Position numbers and translations under genes: made by a program
Shown here: one piece after another, positions 36,630 to 45,738 of the stretch
Position numbering within the stretch: position 1 is the first letter of the stretch
Layout of the letters: the number at the start of each line of letters is the position of its first letter
Notes under the pieces: generated by a model
What the model was told of the DNA's origin: nothing
Database searches by the model: none
What the model saw: only the letters and a program-made list of their open reading frames with translations
NCBI RefSeq assembly: GCF_000472425.1
Contig: NZ_AXAI01000001.1
Coordinates: 1-64,000 of the forward strand
Length of the DNA stretch: 64,000 bases
Direction of reading: 5' to 3'
From: Bradyrhizobium sp. Tv2a-2
GTDB lineage: Bacteria > Pseudomonadota > Alphaproteobacteria > Rhizobiales > Xanthobacteraceae

Positions 36630-38159
36630 CTATGCGGCGTTCAACGCCGCGAATTTCGCCTTCAGAACCTCAGCAGCCGCATCCGGCAGATTGAACTTGA
36701 TCAACGTCATATTCCGATCCTTGCGCGCCACAAAGCCAACGAGATCGACGGGCACACGATCGATATTCAGCGTCGTCGGCGTATCGATTGACAGTTCAGG
36801 CATCGCCTGATCGAGCATCGCGCCGCCCAGGGCTATGTCACGGACCGTGACGGTCATCGGTTTACCCGCCACCGTCAATTTTCCGGGGCAGTGGAGCGCG
36901 ATACGAGCCGATGTTCGACGGTCGACATCGCTCGTCGAGGTTCGGATCACCCGAACAAGGGTTGAGCGGAGGTCATCGACCATTTTGGCAATTTCAAGAG
37001 AGCCATCGCGCATTTCCGACGCCCGGCGGCCGGTTTCATTGGCCTCTCGGGATACGGAAGCAATTTGGGCGGCGACCTGACGCGCCGCTTGCGAGGTCTC
37101 CTCGACCGTGCGGGATATCTCCGACGTGACGATGTTCTGATCCTCGACCGCGGTCGTTATGACCGAAGAAACGGATTCAACATTGTGGATCACTTCGCCG
37201 ATCGCGCCGATGGCAACGACGGATGCTTTGGTTGAACTCTGCATTTCCGTGATCTGCTGCGCGATCTCGCCTGTTGCGCGTGCTGTCTGCTCCGCCAGAG
37301 ACTTGACCTCGGCCGCGACGACCGCGAACCCCCGGCCCGCCTCGCCTGCCCGCGCCGCCTCGATGGTGGCGTTGAGCGCGAGCAGGTTCGTCTGATCGGC
37401 TATCTCGCTGATGAGCCTCGTCACGGCGCCGATCCGCTCGGCCGCGTCCGCCAACCTTCCGATGGTGGATTGTGCCTCGGTCGACCGGGTCACGGCCTGC
37501 AAGGCTAGCGCGCGCGCCGAATTGACCTGAGCCGCGACCTGCGTGATTGAGCTGACCAGTTGGGACGATGCCTCGGCAACAGTTTGGGCGTTTGCCAGCG
37601 CTTCCTCGGCTGCGGCCGCCACGCTATTGCTGTTCTGGCCCAGGACCAGCACGCTATCGGTCATATGGGTTGCATTGTCCGCCATTCGGCCGGTGCCCGC
37701 GGCAACCTTTCCGATGGCAATATTGGTCTCTCGTTCGACCGTCTCTGCCATGGCTTGCAGAGCCTTCACCTTCGCACGTTCGACCATTCGATCTTGCTCT
37801 ATGCTCTGGTGCGCGTCTTGACGCGCGCTGTCGGATGCCCTGAGCCTGAGCCGCTCGATTGCGCGCGCCATATCGCGCAGCTCATCGTCCCGATCAAGGT
37901 TCGCCAGGCCTGTGCTGAAATCACCTTGCTCCAAGCGATCGAGGGCAGATGTCATCGCAACCAGGGCCGTGGTTATCTTCCGTACCGTCAGGAATGACAC
38001 GACGCCCATCAGGAGCATCACCAGCAATGCAACAGCGAGCACCTTCGGAGAGGCGTCAAGATTGCCGGTCTGCACAAACCAAAGGCAAATCGGCACACAG
38101 AAGCTGAAACCAATGATGCCGTAGATCCGAAATCCGACTGAAAGTCGCGGATGCCACAT
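36630..38159 (-). CDS. Methyl-accepting chemotaxis protein with C-terminal PilZ domain
   Basis: About 509 residues from an ATG preceded by GGAAGA; an upstream start adds 20 basic residues. Two closely spaced membrane helices near residues 12-60 leave only a few periplasmic residues, so there is no external ligand domain. A HAMP-like region leads to the signalling hairpin, whose tip reads [33 protein letters not shown]. From about 400 a PilZ domain follows: [15 protein letters not shown] and DIALGGAML, the RxxxR and (D/N)xSxxG positions for c-di-GMP, though the second motif has Leu-Gly for Ser-x-x-Gly. It may couple c-di-GMP level to motility. Confidence 0.9.
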   Translation of the reverse strand: MWHPRLSVGFRIYGIIGFSFCVPICLWFVQTGNLDASPKVLAVALLVMLLMGVVSFLTVRKITTALVAMTSALDRLEQGDFSTGLANLDRDDELRDMARAIERLRLRASDSARQDAHQSIEQDRMVERAKVKALQAMAETVERETNIAIGKVAAGTGRMADNATHMTDSVLVLGQNSNSVAAAAEEALANAQTVAEASSQLVSSITQVAAQVNSARALALQAVTRSTEAQSTIGRLADAAERIGAVTRLISEIADQTNLLALNATIEAARAGEAGRGFAVVAAEVKSLAEQTARATGEIAQQITEMQSSTKASVVAIGAIGEVIHNVESVSSVITTAVEDQNIVTSEISRTVEETSQAARQVAAQIASVSREANETGRRASEMRDGSLEIAKMVDDLRSTLVRVIRTSTSDVDRRTSARIALHCPGKLTVAGKPMTVTVRDIALGGAMLDQAMPELSIDTPTTLNIDRVPVDLVGFVARKDRNMTLIKFNLPDAAAEVLKAKFAALNAA

Positions 38160-38237
38160 TAAAATCTTCCAATAACGAAATGTGATTACACGTCGAAGCC
38201 GTACCCTCCAGCGTCCCAACGTATGGTTAATAATTCA

Positions 38238-38296
38238 TTGCCCAAAACAAGAATCTAGAGCTCGGTTATGATTCAATCAGAACCGAAGCTCTAGAC
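38238..38296. repeat. Modular TAAAGC-bounded repeat, short copy (D end plus block A)
   Basis: AAAACAAGAATCTAGAGC (the end of block D) followed by GGTTATGATTCAATCAGAACC (block A with one mismatch in the stem) and AGCTCTAG. The final CTAG provides the TAG stop codon of the leftward MBL hydrolase gene at 38291-38293. Confidence 0.8.
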
Positions 38297-39208
38297 CAAC
38301 CGATACGTCCCGCCGATCACGGGATCACCATCCGTCGCGACCACGCCGCGAGCGACCAGATCCTCCAGATGGGCGAGCACGGAGTAGCCGGCGGCGGTCA
38401 TGAGGCGCGGGTCGATGCCGATATAGATGGCGCGCACCAAGGTGGGAATGTCGCCCGCGCCCTTGGCCAGGCGATGCAGGATCGAGGCCTCGCGCGCCTT
38501 GCGATGGCGGATCAAGAAGCGCGTATAACGCGGCCCTTCCAGGATCTCCGGGCCGTGGCCCGAGAAATAGAGGTCCTCGTCGCGAGCGGCGAGCCGGTCG
38601 AGCGAGGCCATGTAATCGACCATGGAGCCGTCCGGCGGCGCCACGATCGAGGTCGACCAGCCCATCACATGATCGCCGACGAAGGTGAGCTTCCGCTCCG
38701 GCCAGGCAAAGGCCATGTGGTTTGCGGTGTGACCGGGCGTCGCCACTGCCTCCAACCGCCAGCCAACGCCCTCGATCACGTCGCCATCGGCGACCCTGAC
38801 GTCGGGGACGAAATCGCGGTCGGCCCCGGATTCCGGATTGTGCTTCTCGCTCTCATAGCGCGGGCGCGAGGCGCGATGCGGGCCTTCGGCATAGACGGCC
38901 GCCCCGGTCGCGGCCTTGATGCGCGCGGTGTTCGGCGAATGGTCGCGATGGGTGTGGGTGACGACAATATGCGTCACGGTCTCGCCCTTGACCGCGTCGA
39001 GCAATGCTTTGGCATGCGCCTCGCTGTCCGGGCCGGGATCGATGATGGCGACCTTGCCCTGGCCCACGATGTAACTGACCGTGCCGGTGAAGGTGAACGG
39101 GCTCGGATTGTCGCACAGCACGCGCCGCACCCCCGGCCGTACCTCCTCGACCACGCCGGGCTTGAGCGGGAAATTGCGGTTGAACGGGACGTCGTCGTTA
39201 TCGGCCAT
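38291..39208 (-). CDS. MBL-fold metallohydrolase (LACTB2/glyoxalase II-like)
   Basis: 305 residues. The metallo-beta-lactamase motif VVTHTHRDHSPN places zinc ligands His85, His87, Asp89 and His90; further ligands lie in VATPGHTANHMAFA and VGDHVMGW, and FSGHGPEI gives the last His. A C-terminal winged-helix-like region (LARGVVATDG...) is typical of LACTB2-type enzymes. The substrate could be a thioester or RNA; it is not determinable here. Its stop codon lies in the adjacent repeat. Confidence 0.88.
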   Translation of the reverse strand: MADNDDVPFNRNFPLKPGVVEEVRPGVRRVLCDNPSPFTFTGTVSYIVGQGKVAIIDPGPDSEAHAKALLDAVKGETVTHIVVTHTHRDHSPNTARIKAATGAAVYAEGPHRASRPRYESEKHNPESGADRDFVPDVRVADGDVIEGVGWRLEAVATPGHTANHMAFAWPERKLTFVGDHVMGWSTSIVAPPDGSMVDYMASLDRLAARDEDLYFSGHGPEILEGPRYTRFLIRHRKAREASILHRLAKGAGDIPTLVRAIYIGIDPRLMTAAGYSVLAHLEDLVARGVVATDGDPVIGGTYRLV

Positions 39209-39232
39209 GACGTATAGCTATCCTGAGATTGC

Positions 39233-39315
39233 GTAGGGTTGGGTAGAGCGCAGCGAAGCCCATCAAACGGACTCGCCCCATCGCGATGGGTTTCGCTGCG
39301 CTTTACCCACCCTAC
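39233..39315. repeat. Long inverted repeat between the MBL gene and gcdH
   Basis: The left arm GTAGGGTTGGGTAGAGCGCA runs on to AGCGAAGCCCATC, and the right arm GATGGGTTTCGCTGCGCTTT runs on to ACCCACCCTAC, leaving a 20-base centre. The arms pair over about 30 positions with a few mismatches. It is an intergenic palindromic element unrelated to the CCGGAATGACGG family. Confidence 0.75.
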
Positions 39316-39324
39316 CTTCCGACG

Positions 39325-39395
39325 TCATCGCGGGACGAGACCTGCGTCCCAGGATTCCGGGTTCGCACTTTCCGCGCGCCCCGAAGTGACGAGCA
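39325..39395. repeat. Degenerate remnant of the CCGGAATGACGG palindrome family
   Basis: ACGTCATCGCGGGACGAGAC, then CCCAGGATTCCGGGTTCG, then CGCGCCCCGAAGTGACGAGC keep the order of the blocks in the intact copies but with many changes. It overlaps the first bases after the gcdH stop region. Confidence 0.45.
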
Positions 39396-39400
39396 AGGGA

Positions 39401-40615
39401 TTACGAGAACGCCTGGATGCCCGTGATGGCACGGCCCAGGATCAACGCGTGGACGTCGTGGGCGCCTTCGTAGGTGTTCACGGTTTCCAGGTTCGCGGCG
39501 TGCCGCATCACGTGATACTCGATCTGGATGCCGTTGCCGCCGTGCATGTCGCGCGCCATGCGGGCGATGTCGAGCGCCTTGCCGCAATTGTTGCGCTTCA
39601 CGATCGAGATCATTTCCGGGGCCATCTTGCCTTCGTCCATGAGACGGCCGACGCGTAAGGAGGCCTGCAGCCCGAGCGCAATCTCGGTCTCCATGTCCGC
39701 GAGCTTCTTCTGCACGAGTTGCGTGGCCGCGAGCGGCCGGCCGAACTGGTTGCGATCCAGCGTATATTGCCGGGCGCGATGCATGCAGTCCTCGGCGGCG
39801 CCCATCGCGCCCCAGGAGATGCCGTAGCGGGCGCGGTTGAGGCAGCCGAACGGCCCCTTCAGCCCCGAGACGTTGGGCAGCAGCGCGCTCTCCGGAACCA
39901 CCACGCCGTCCATCACCACCTCGCCGGTGATCGAGGCGCGCAGCGACAGCTTGCCGCCGATCTTCGGCGCGGACAGGCCCTTCATGCCCTTCTCGAGAAT
40001 GAAGCCGCGGATCTGGTTGTCATGGGCGGCGGACTTCGCCCACACCACGAACACGTCGGCGATCGGGGCGTTCGAGATCCACATCTTGCTGCCGGTCAGC
40101 CGGTAGCCGTCGGACACCTTCTCGACACGGGTCTTCATGCCGCCGGGGTCGGAACCGGCATCGGGCTCGGTGAGACCGAAGCAGCCGACCCATTCGCCGG
40201 TCGCGAGCTTCGGCAGGTATTTCTTGCGCTGGCTGTCGTCGCCATAGGCATAGATCGGATACATCACGAGCGAGGACTGCACCGAGTTCATCGAGCGGTA
40301 GCCGGAATCGACGCGCTCGATCTCGCGCGCCACCAGGCCATAGGCCACATAGCTCGCGTTGGCACAGCCATATTCCTCGGGCAGCGTGACGCCGATCAGC
40401 CCGAGCTCGCCCATCTCGTTGAAGATCTCGCGATCGGTCTTCTCATCGAGATAGGCCTTGATCACGCGCGGTAACAGCTTCTCCTGCGCGTACGCACGCG
40501 CGGTGTCACGGATCATGCGCTCGTCTTCGGTAAGCTGCTCGTCGAGCAGGAACGGATCGTCCCACTTGAAAGAGGCCGCGGCCGGCTTGTCCTTCGCCTG
40601 AGGGCGTACACTCAT
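39401..40615 (-). CDS. gcdH: Glutaryl-CoA dehydrogenase
   Basis: 404 residues of the acyl-CoA dehydrogenase family. The fit to glutaryl-CoA dehydrogenase is good: [19 protein letters not shown] and [18 protein letters not shown] for FAD and substrate, and the catalytic base Glu383 in [21 protein letters not shown]. It oxidatively decarboxylates glutaryl-CoA to crotonyl-CoA in lysine, tryptophan and aromatic breakdown. The partner CoA-transferase and regulator are not adjacent. The start is the ATG before [10 protein letters not shown]. Confidence 0.93.
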   Translation of the reverse strand: MSVRPQAKDKPAAASFKWDDPFLLDEQLTEDERMIRDTARAYAQEKLLPRVIKAYLDEKTDREIFNEMGELGLIGVTLPEEYGCANASYVAYGLVAREIERVDSGYRSMNSVQSSLVMYPIYAYGDDSQRKKYLPKLATGEWVGCFGLTEPDAGSDPGGMKTRVEKVSDGYRLTGSKMWISNAPIADVFVVWAKSAAHDNQIRGFILEKGMKGLSAPKIGGKLSLRASITGEVVMDGVVVPESALLPNVSGLKGPFGCLNRARYGISWGAMGAAEDCMHRARQYTLDRNQFGRPLAATQLVQKKLADMETEIALGLQASLRVGRLMDEGKMAPEMISIVKRNNCGKALDIARMARDMHGGNGIQIEYHVMRHAANLETVNTYEGAHDVHALILGRAITGIQAFS

Positions 40616-40710
40616 GGGTTATCCTTTCGCTTCAGACTTTAACGGAATTGACATCCAAATTAGATCGCTCTCGGCCCAAGCGCAATTGCGTTGCCTTCCT
40701 GCTGTTCCGA

Positions 40711-40792
40711 CGTCATCCCGGGGCACGCGAAGCGCGAACCCGGAAATCTCGAGATTCCGGGTTCGATGCTTCGCATCGCCCCGGAATGACGG
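40711..40792. repeat. Long palindromic intergenic repeat, copy 3
   Basis: CGTCATCCCGGGGCACGCGA at the left, AATCTCGAGATTCCGGGTTC in the middle, GCATCGCCCCGGAATGACGG at the right. It lies between ribB and gcdH, both leftward, so it sits just upstream of gcdH rather than at a convergent end. Confidence 0.85.
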
Positions 40793-40810
40793 TGCTAGAG
40801 GTAACGACGC

Positions 40811-41887
40811 TCACATCTCCAGCCGCTCATTGGAGACGATTTCGATTCCGAAACCGGACAGGCCCTTGTAGTCATGCACCGAGGAGGTGAGATTGACGAT
40901 GGAGGTCACGCCGAGATCGCGCAGGATCTGCGCGCCGACGCCGACCTCGCGCCATTGCGTATTACGATCGACCTCGGCCGTCTTCCGCCCGTCCACCGGC
41001 TCGACCGGAACGCCGGCCGCGCCGTCGCGCAAATACACCAGCACGCCGCGACCGGCCTTCTGGAAATGCTGCAGCACCGCCTGCATGCGCACCGAGCCGG
41101 TGAACAGGTCCTTCACGATGTTGGGCTTGTGCAGCCGGGTCAGCACCTTCTTGCCGTCGCCGACGCCGTTATAGACAAAGGCGGCATGGGTGATCTCGTC
41201 GAAAGGCGAGCGGTAGGCATAGCCCTGCAGGGGACCGATCGGGCTCTCCATGGTGAAGGTCGAGACCCGCTCGATCAGCTTCTCGCGCGCCTGGCGGTAG
41301 GCAATCAGGTCGGCGATGGTGACGTGCTTCAATTTGTTCGCGGCGGCGAAACGGGCGACCTGCGCGCCCTTCATCACCGTGCCGTCGTCGTTCATCAATT
41401 CGCTGATGACGCCGACCGGCGGCAGGCCTGAGAGCTGGCAGAGATCGACCGCAGCTTCCGTGTGGCCGGAGCGGAACAGCACCCCGCCCTCGCGCGCGAT
41501 CAGCGGAAAGACGTGACCGGGCCGCGCGAAGTCGTCGGCGCCGACATTGGGATTGGCCAGCGCGCGGCAGCAGGAGGCGCGCTCCTCGGCCGAAATGCCG
41601 GTACCGCCATCCGGCTTGTAGTCGATCGAGACAGTGAACGCCGTGGTGTGCGCGGAATCGTTATGCGCGACCATCGGATCGAGTCGCAGCCGCCGCGCCT
41701 CCGCGCCCGTAACCGGGGCGCAGACGATGCCGGAGGTGTGGCGTATGATGAACGCCATCTTTTCCGGCGTGCATAGCGACGCGGCGACGATCAGATCGCC
41801 CTCGCCCTCGCGATCGTCGTCATCAGTCACGACGACCAGTTCGCCCTTGGCAAAGGCTTCCAGAACTTCCTGAATCGTATCGGCCAT
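40811..41887 (-). CDS. ribB: 3,4-dihydroxy-2-butanone-4-phosphate synthase with degenerate GTP cyclohydrolase II domain
   Basis: About 358 residues from the ATG at 41887. The N-terminal DHBP synthase domain (1-205) is intact: VVTDDDDREGEGDLIVAA, the acidic metal loop, RHTSGIVCAP, DSAHTTAFTVSID and RPGHVFPLIAREGGVLFRSGHTEAAVDL. The C-terminal domain aligns with GTP cyclohydrolase II but where active enzymes have C-x10-C-x-C zinc ligands (as in DVFGSxRCDCG) this one reads TRLHKPNIVKDLFTGSVRM. It should supply the riboflavin butanone unit but not perform the GTP step. No FMN riboswitch is visible upstream. Confidence 0.9.
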   Translation of the reverse strand: MADTIQEVLEAFAKGELVVVTDDDDREGEGDLIVAASLCTPEKMAFIIRHTSGIVCAPVTGAEARRLRLDPMVAHNDSAHTTAFTVSIDYKPDGGTGISAEERASCCRALANPNVGADDFARPGHVFPLIAREGGVLFRSGHTEAAVDLCQLSGLPPVGVISELMNDDGTVMKGAQVARFAAANKLKHVTIADLIAYRQAREKLIERVSTFTMESPIGPLQGYAYRSPFDEITHAAFVYNGVGDGKKVLTRLHKPNIVKDLFTGSVRMQAVLQHFQKAGRGVLVYLRDGAAGVPVEPVDGRKTAEVDRNTQWREVGVGAQILRDLGVTSIVNLTSSVHDYKGLSGFGIEIVSNERLEM

Positions 41888-42084
41888 GGTTTGCAAAATC
41901 TCGCTTATCTGGCCCGGAGGATTAGCCGGAATGGGAACCCTATGCCAGCCCAATGATGCAGGGCCGAATGTCCCCGCAGAATGCCTGTTCTGCCGGAGCC
42001 CGACATTTTGGAAAAATCATTGACGAGCTCCGCTCTCCCTCGCCAAGGTTGCTCCCAACCAAGAATATAGGGAGACGCCCGTCC

Positions 42085-43323
42085 ATGACCTCGACTGCCT
42101 TCGACTTCACGCCCCTGCTGCCCGCGGGGCTGCCCGCACCTGCGGCAAAATGGACGGGGCTCGCAAAATTCAGCTTTGTCGGAGGTAACAATGATCCCGA
42201 CCAGGTGCCGGTAAACGGCCTGATCGCAGCCGTCGATGCGGCACTCCGCCGCGAGGGCCGAGGGCTCGCCACCTATAACCTCGCCCACGGTCCGCAAGGC
42301 TACCACCCCTTGCGCGAATTTCTCACAGCGAAATTGAAGCGCGATGCGGCCATCACCTGCAACGCCGACGACATCATGATCGTCTCGGGCTCGCTGCAGG
42401 CGCTCGACCTCGTCAACCAGACCCTGCTCGCGCGCGGCGACACAGTGATCGTGGAGCAGGAGACCTATCAGGGATCGCTGAACCGGCTGACCCGGCTTGG
42501 CGTCAACGTGGTCGGCATCCCGCTCGACGGCGATGGCATGCGGATGGACGCCCTCGCCACCGCGCTCTCCGACCTCAAGGCACGCGGCATCCGCCCCAAA
42601 TATATCTACACCATCCCGACCGTGCAGAACCCCACCGGCTCGATCATGCCGGAGGTCCGCCGCGCCGAGTTGCTCCGGCTGTCGGAAGCCTATGGCGTGC
42701 CGATCTTCGAGGACGATTGCTATGCCGATTTGATCTGGGACGGCAAACGACCGCCCGCGATCCACGCCATGGCGACAAACAGCGGCGTCATCCATATCGG
42801 CTCATTCTCCAAGTCGATTGCGCCGGCGCTCCGCGTCGGCTTCGTCGTCGCGCCCTGGGAGATCATGTCGCGCATGCTGGCGCTCAAGACCGATGCCGGC
42901 TCCGGCGCGCTGGAACAGATGGTGCTCGCCGAATTCTGCGCGCCGCATTTTGCGACCCACGTGCCGGAGCTGACGCGCGCCTTGCGCAAGAAGCTCGACA
43001 CGCTGATGGAGGCGCTGAACGAACAATTCGGCACTGCGGCCGAGTTCGAGTCCCCCAAGGGCGGTATTTTCCTCTGGGTCAAGCTGCCTGACAATGTCGA
43101 TACGCTGAAGCTGTACCAGGCTGCGCTCGCCAGCGGCGTCTCGATCAATCCGGGCCCGGAATGGTCGACCAATAGCAGCCATTCCAGGAGCCGCCTGCGG
43201 CTCTGCTTCGCCAGCCCCTCGCACGCCCAGATCCGCGAAGGTATCGCCGTGCTCGCCGACGTCTGCCGCCGCGAATTCGGGGTACCGGTCAGGATCGCCA
43301 ATGTGGAGAAAGCGCGGGGTTGA
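42085..43323 (+). CDS. PLP-dependent aminotransferase (class I/II, 2-aminoadipate type)
   Basis: About 412 residues from the ATG at 42085, with AGGGAG 10 bases upstream. Fold type I features: YNLAHGPQGYHPLREFL, IVSGSLQALDLVNQTLL (cofactor phosphate), TIPTVQNPTGSIM (Asn), FEDDCYADLIWDG (Asp to the pyridine N), GSFSKSIAPALRVGF (Schiff-base Lys) and SRSRLRLCFA (substrate Arg). It resembles the free-standing catalytic part of MocR-type regulators, without the GntR domain. The amino-acid specificity is unknown. Divergent from ribB. Confidence 0.9.
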   Translation: MTSTAFDFTPLLPAGLPAPAAKWTGLAKFSFVGGNNDPDQVPVNGLIAAVDAALRREGRGLATYNLAHGPQGYHPLREFLTAKLKRDAAITCNADDIMIVSGSLQALDLVNQTLLARGDTVIVEQETYQGSLNRLTRLGVNVVGIPLDGDGMRMDALATALSDLKARGIRPKYIYTIPTVQNPTGSIMPEVRRAELLRLSEAYGVPIFEDDCYADLIWDGKRPPAIHAMATNSGVIHIGSFSKSIAPALRVGFVVAPWEIMSRMLALKTDAGSGALEQMVLAEFCAPHFATHVPELTRALRKKLDTLMEALNEQFGTAAEFESPKGGIFLWVKLPDNVDTLKLYQAALASGVSINPGPEWSTNSSHSRSRLRLCFASPSHAQIREGIAVLADVCRREFGVPVRIANVEKARG

Positions 43324-43470
43324 GACAGATTGTCTCTGACTAGCACGATCTCTCATCACCTCTCCTCAGCGCGGAGAGGTGACCCGCGGCAGCCACCTGC
43401 CCATTGCGGTCCCATGCCGGTCCGTGCGAGGAGATGACATGACAGGCATCTCCCGCGCCGCACGGGCCCT

Positions 43471-44112
43471 ATGAAAACGATCTTTTTCGACCTCGACGGA
43501 ACGCTGACCGATCCAAAGATCGGCATCACGCGATCGATCCAGTATGCCCTGGAACAACTGGGCCGCGGCGTGCCGCACCAGGACGAGCTGACTTGGTGCA
43601 TCGGCCCTCCCCTGCATGCAAGCTTCGTCAAGCTGTTGGGTGAGAGCAGTCTCGCCGATCGGGCCCTGCTGCTGTACCGCGAGCGCTTCGGCGATGTCGG
43701 AATGTTCGAGAACGCCGTCTATGCCGGCATTGAGGGCACGCTTGCGTCGCTCGCCGACGGCAGCCGCCGGATGTTCGTCGCGACCAGCAAGCCCCATGTC
43801 TATGCCAGGCGCATCATCGAGCACTTCGAGCTGGACTCGTATTTCGAGCAGGTGTTCGGCTCGGAGCTGGATGGCACGCGCGTCGACAAGACCGAACTCT
43901 TGCAATACGCGCTGCGGACGACGGGCATCGATCCGGCGGAGGCGCTGATGGTGGGCGACCGCAGCCACGACATCGTCGGGGCGAGGAACAACGGATTGCG
44001 CACGCTCGGCGTGCTCTACGGTTACGGCAGCCGGGATGAGCTGATGCAGGCCGGTGCGCACGGGCTCTGTGCAGCGCCCCCCGATATCCCCAGGCAGGCG
44101 GTCCAACGGTAA
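43471..44112 (+). CDS. HAD-superfamily phosphatase (phosphoglycolate phosphatase-like)
   Basis: 213 residues. Motif I is FFDLDGTLTD at 5-14 with both catalytic Asp; motif II Thr/Ser lies in VATSKPH, the Lys in VDKTELL, and motif III in MVGDRSHDIVGARNNG. A helical cap lies between I and II, as in Gph/PgmB-type enzymes. It should dephosphorylate a small phosphate ester, possibly phosphoglycolate. No ribosome site is obvious. The outer-membrane-type gene begins 34 bp later on the same strand. Confidence 0.88.
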   Translation: MKTIFFDLDGTLTDPKIGITRSIQYALEQLGRGVPHQDELTWCIGPPLHASFVKLLGESSLADRALLLYRERFGDVGMFENAVYAGIEGTLASLADGSRRMFVATSKPHVYARRIIEHFELDSYFEQVFGSELDGTRVDKTELLQYALRTTGIDPAEALMVGDRSHDIVGARNNGLRTLGVLYGYGSRDELMQAGAHGLCAAPPDIPRQAVQR

Positions 44113-44146
44113 ATACGGAAAAGCTATTTGCCTTGCGCTGTGCGAT

Positions 44147-45103
44147 ATGGTCGAAACCGGTACGAAACTGGGACGGCCATCGGTGGTGCACGTCGTTAAC
44201 AGGCGAAACTGCGCCTCTGCGCGGCTCGCGGCGGCACTCGCCGGTCTCGCGATCAGCGGGCTGGCGGCCGCGCAACCGGCGCGCGCGGATGATGCCACAT
44301 CACCCTCAGCCCCACCTCCCGATAAAAGCGGCTACACCCTCTTCAACCCGACGCCCGATGACGAGTTGCGGAAGTTCACGCCGGACCGCCCGGCAAAGGG
44401 CTTTTCGGTTCGCACCGTGGATGCCGGCCATGTCGAGATCGAGACCGATTTCGTCAATACCACTTATTCGAACTATCAGGGCACGATCACCCGCAGCATC
44501 CAGGCGCTCGACCCGACCGTCAAGCTCGGCGTGACCAACTGGATGGATGTCGAGGTCCAGTTCAACGGCCTGCAATATTCGCGTCTGTTCGACATCGCTT
44601 CCGGCCGCAATACGTTCGCGGGCACCGACTTTGGCGACGTGTTTCTGCGCAGCAAGATCAACCTGTTCGGCAATGATGCCGGGCCAGCAGGCTTTGCGCT
44701 CATTCCCTATGTCAAGCTGCCGTCATCGGCGCCGTTCATCAGCAACGGGGCGGTGGAAGGTGGCCTGATCGCGCCGTTCGCCCTGCGCCCGGAGGACTTC
44801 ATCATCACCCTGATGACCGAAGTCGACGTGCTGAAGACCGCCACCGGCAACGGCCGCTACACCAATTTCGTCAACCTGATCGGCGTCAGCCACCCCGTCC
44901 CCGGCCTCGACGGTGCCAATGCAGTGGTCGAGCTCTTTTCATCCACCGGCACCGACCCGGCAACGCCGCCGGTCTACACCTTCGATCTCGGCGCAAATTA
45001 CAAGCTCGACGAGCACACCATTGTCGATGTCGGCCTCAATCTCGGCCTGAACAAGACTTCACCGAAAGCGCAGATCTATTCGGGGATCTCGTTTCGGTTC
45101 TAA
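44147..45103 (+). CDS. Outer-membrane beta-barrel protein of the MetA-pathway/phenol-degradation family
   Basis: About 318 residues from the ATG at 44147; the exact start is uncertain because a signal peptide (LAAALAGLAISGLAAAQPARA) begins about 20 residues later. The mature part alternates hydrophobic and polar residues throughout, as in a beta-barrel, and ends in Phe (SGISFRF), the usual C-terminal residue for outer-membrane insertion. It resembles the transporter family found with aromatic-degradation genes (Phenol_MetA_deg). Its TAA stop coincides with the first three bases of the adjacent repeat. Confidence 0.75.
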   Translation: MVETGTKLGRPSVVHVVNRRNCASARLAAALAGLAISGLAAAQPARADDATSPSAPPPDKSGYTLFNPTPDDELRKFTPDRPAKGFSVRTVDAGHVEIETDFVNTTYSNYQGTITRSIQALDPTVKLGVTNWMDVEVQFNGLQYSRLFDIASGRNTFAGTDFGDVFLRSKINLFGNDAGPAGFALIPYVKLPSSAPFISNGAVEGGLIAPFALRPEDFIITLMTEVDVLKTATGNGRYTNFVNLIGVSHPVPGLDGANAVVELFSSTGTDPATPPVYTFDLGANYKLDEHTIVDVGLNLGLNKTSPKAQIYSGISFRF

Positions 45104-45206
45104 AGCGTTTTCGAGCGAAGTGGACACCGGTTCGCGTGAAGGAAACGCGTCAAAACAAGAATCTAGAGCTTCGGTTCTGATTCAATCAAAACCGAAGCTT
45201 TAAAAC
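45101..45206. repeat. Modular TAAAGC-bounded repeat, D plus A copy
   Basis: TAAAGCGTTTTCGAGCGAAG to AACGCGTCAAAACAAG is block D, then GGTTCTGATTCAATCAAAACC is block A with one stem mismatch, ending AGCTTTAAAA. The first TAA is the stop of the beta-barrel gene on the plus strand and the last TTA is the stop of the HTH gene on the minus strand. Confidence 0.85.
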
Positions 45207-45508
45207 CAGCTCTCCCAACACGCGCCTCCCAGTATTGAGACCGCCTCGGCGCCGCGCAGCGCTTGAGCGATGCGCAGCAACAGGACGATGGAAACATTGC
45301 CTGTGCCGCCCTCGATGCGGGCGATGTAGCGTTCGGAAATGTCCGACCGGCGCGCGAGCTCGCGCCGCGACAGGCCCCGACGCAGGCGCGTCGAACGCAC
45401 GCGGTCTCCGAGCTGTTTCAGAAACAGGCTTTCGGAATAGGTGAGAGGCCGGCCGTCGAGCGAGACCCGGGCGGTTGGACCGGAAAGCACCGATGCAAGC
45501 GAGGACAT
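45200..45508 (-). CDS. HTH regulator, probably a shortened BoxR/BzdR-type protein
   Basis: About 102 residues from ATG 45508 (a TTG five codons earlier is possible). The helix-turn-helix is LGDRVRSTRLRRGLSRRELARRSDISERYIARIEGGTGNVSI. That reading resembles the N-terminal domain of BoxR/BzdR, regulators of benzoyl-CoA pathways, which normally continue into a shikimate-kinase-like effector domain of about 180 residues. Here the protein leaves the match at RIAQAL, adds about 17 unrelated residues (RGAEAVSILGGACWESWF) and stops at the edge of the modular repeat. It may still bind DNA without its effector. A 14-bp tandem repeat sits just upstream. Confidence 0.65.
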   Translation of the reverse strand: MSSLASVLSGPTARVSLDGRPLTYSESLFLKQLGDRVRSTRLRRGLSRRELARRSDISERYIARIEGGTGNVSIVLLLRIAQALRGAEAVSILGGACWESWF

Positions 45509-45512
45509 TGGC

Positions 45513-45540
45513 TGGTTGGTCAAGTGTGGTTGGTCAAGTG
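45513..45540. repeat. Two tandem 14-bp units at the regulator's 5' end
   Basis: TGGTTGGTCAAGTG occurs twice head to tail, then a further TGG. It overlaps the alternative TTG start of the HTH gene and so lies where its operator or leader would be. Confidence 0.75.
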
Positions 45541-45738
45541 TGGCCGTGGAGTTCGATCGACATCATCGGCAACGCCGGGGCTTCCGCATTGATGCGGATC
45601 AAATTCGCGGTAAGCCCGCTAACAGCCTACCGGGGAGCGATAGATCGCCCCTGCGCTCTCGCCAAAATTCCGACATGTGCGTCCGCGAGTGGATGCTGGA
45701 CTTCGTCGAACGGCAGGACGGACAGGGGGACGCAAGAC

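Noticed and set aside
41888..42084. FMN riboswitch upstream of ribB
   Set aside because: The conserved RFN blocks (such as AGGGG near the start and CCGACGGT) are not found in either orientation.
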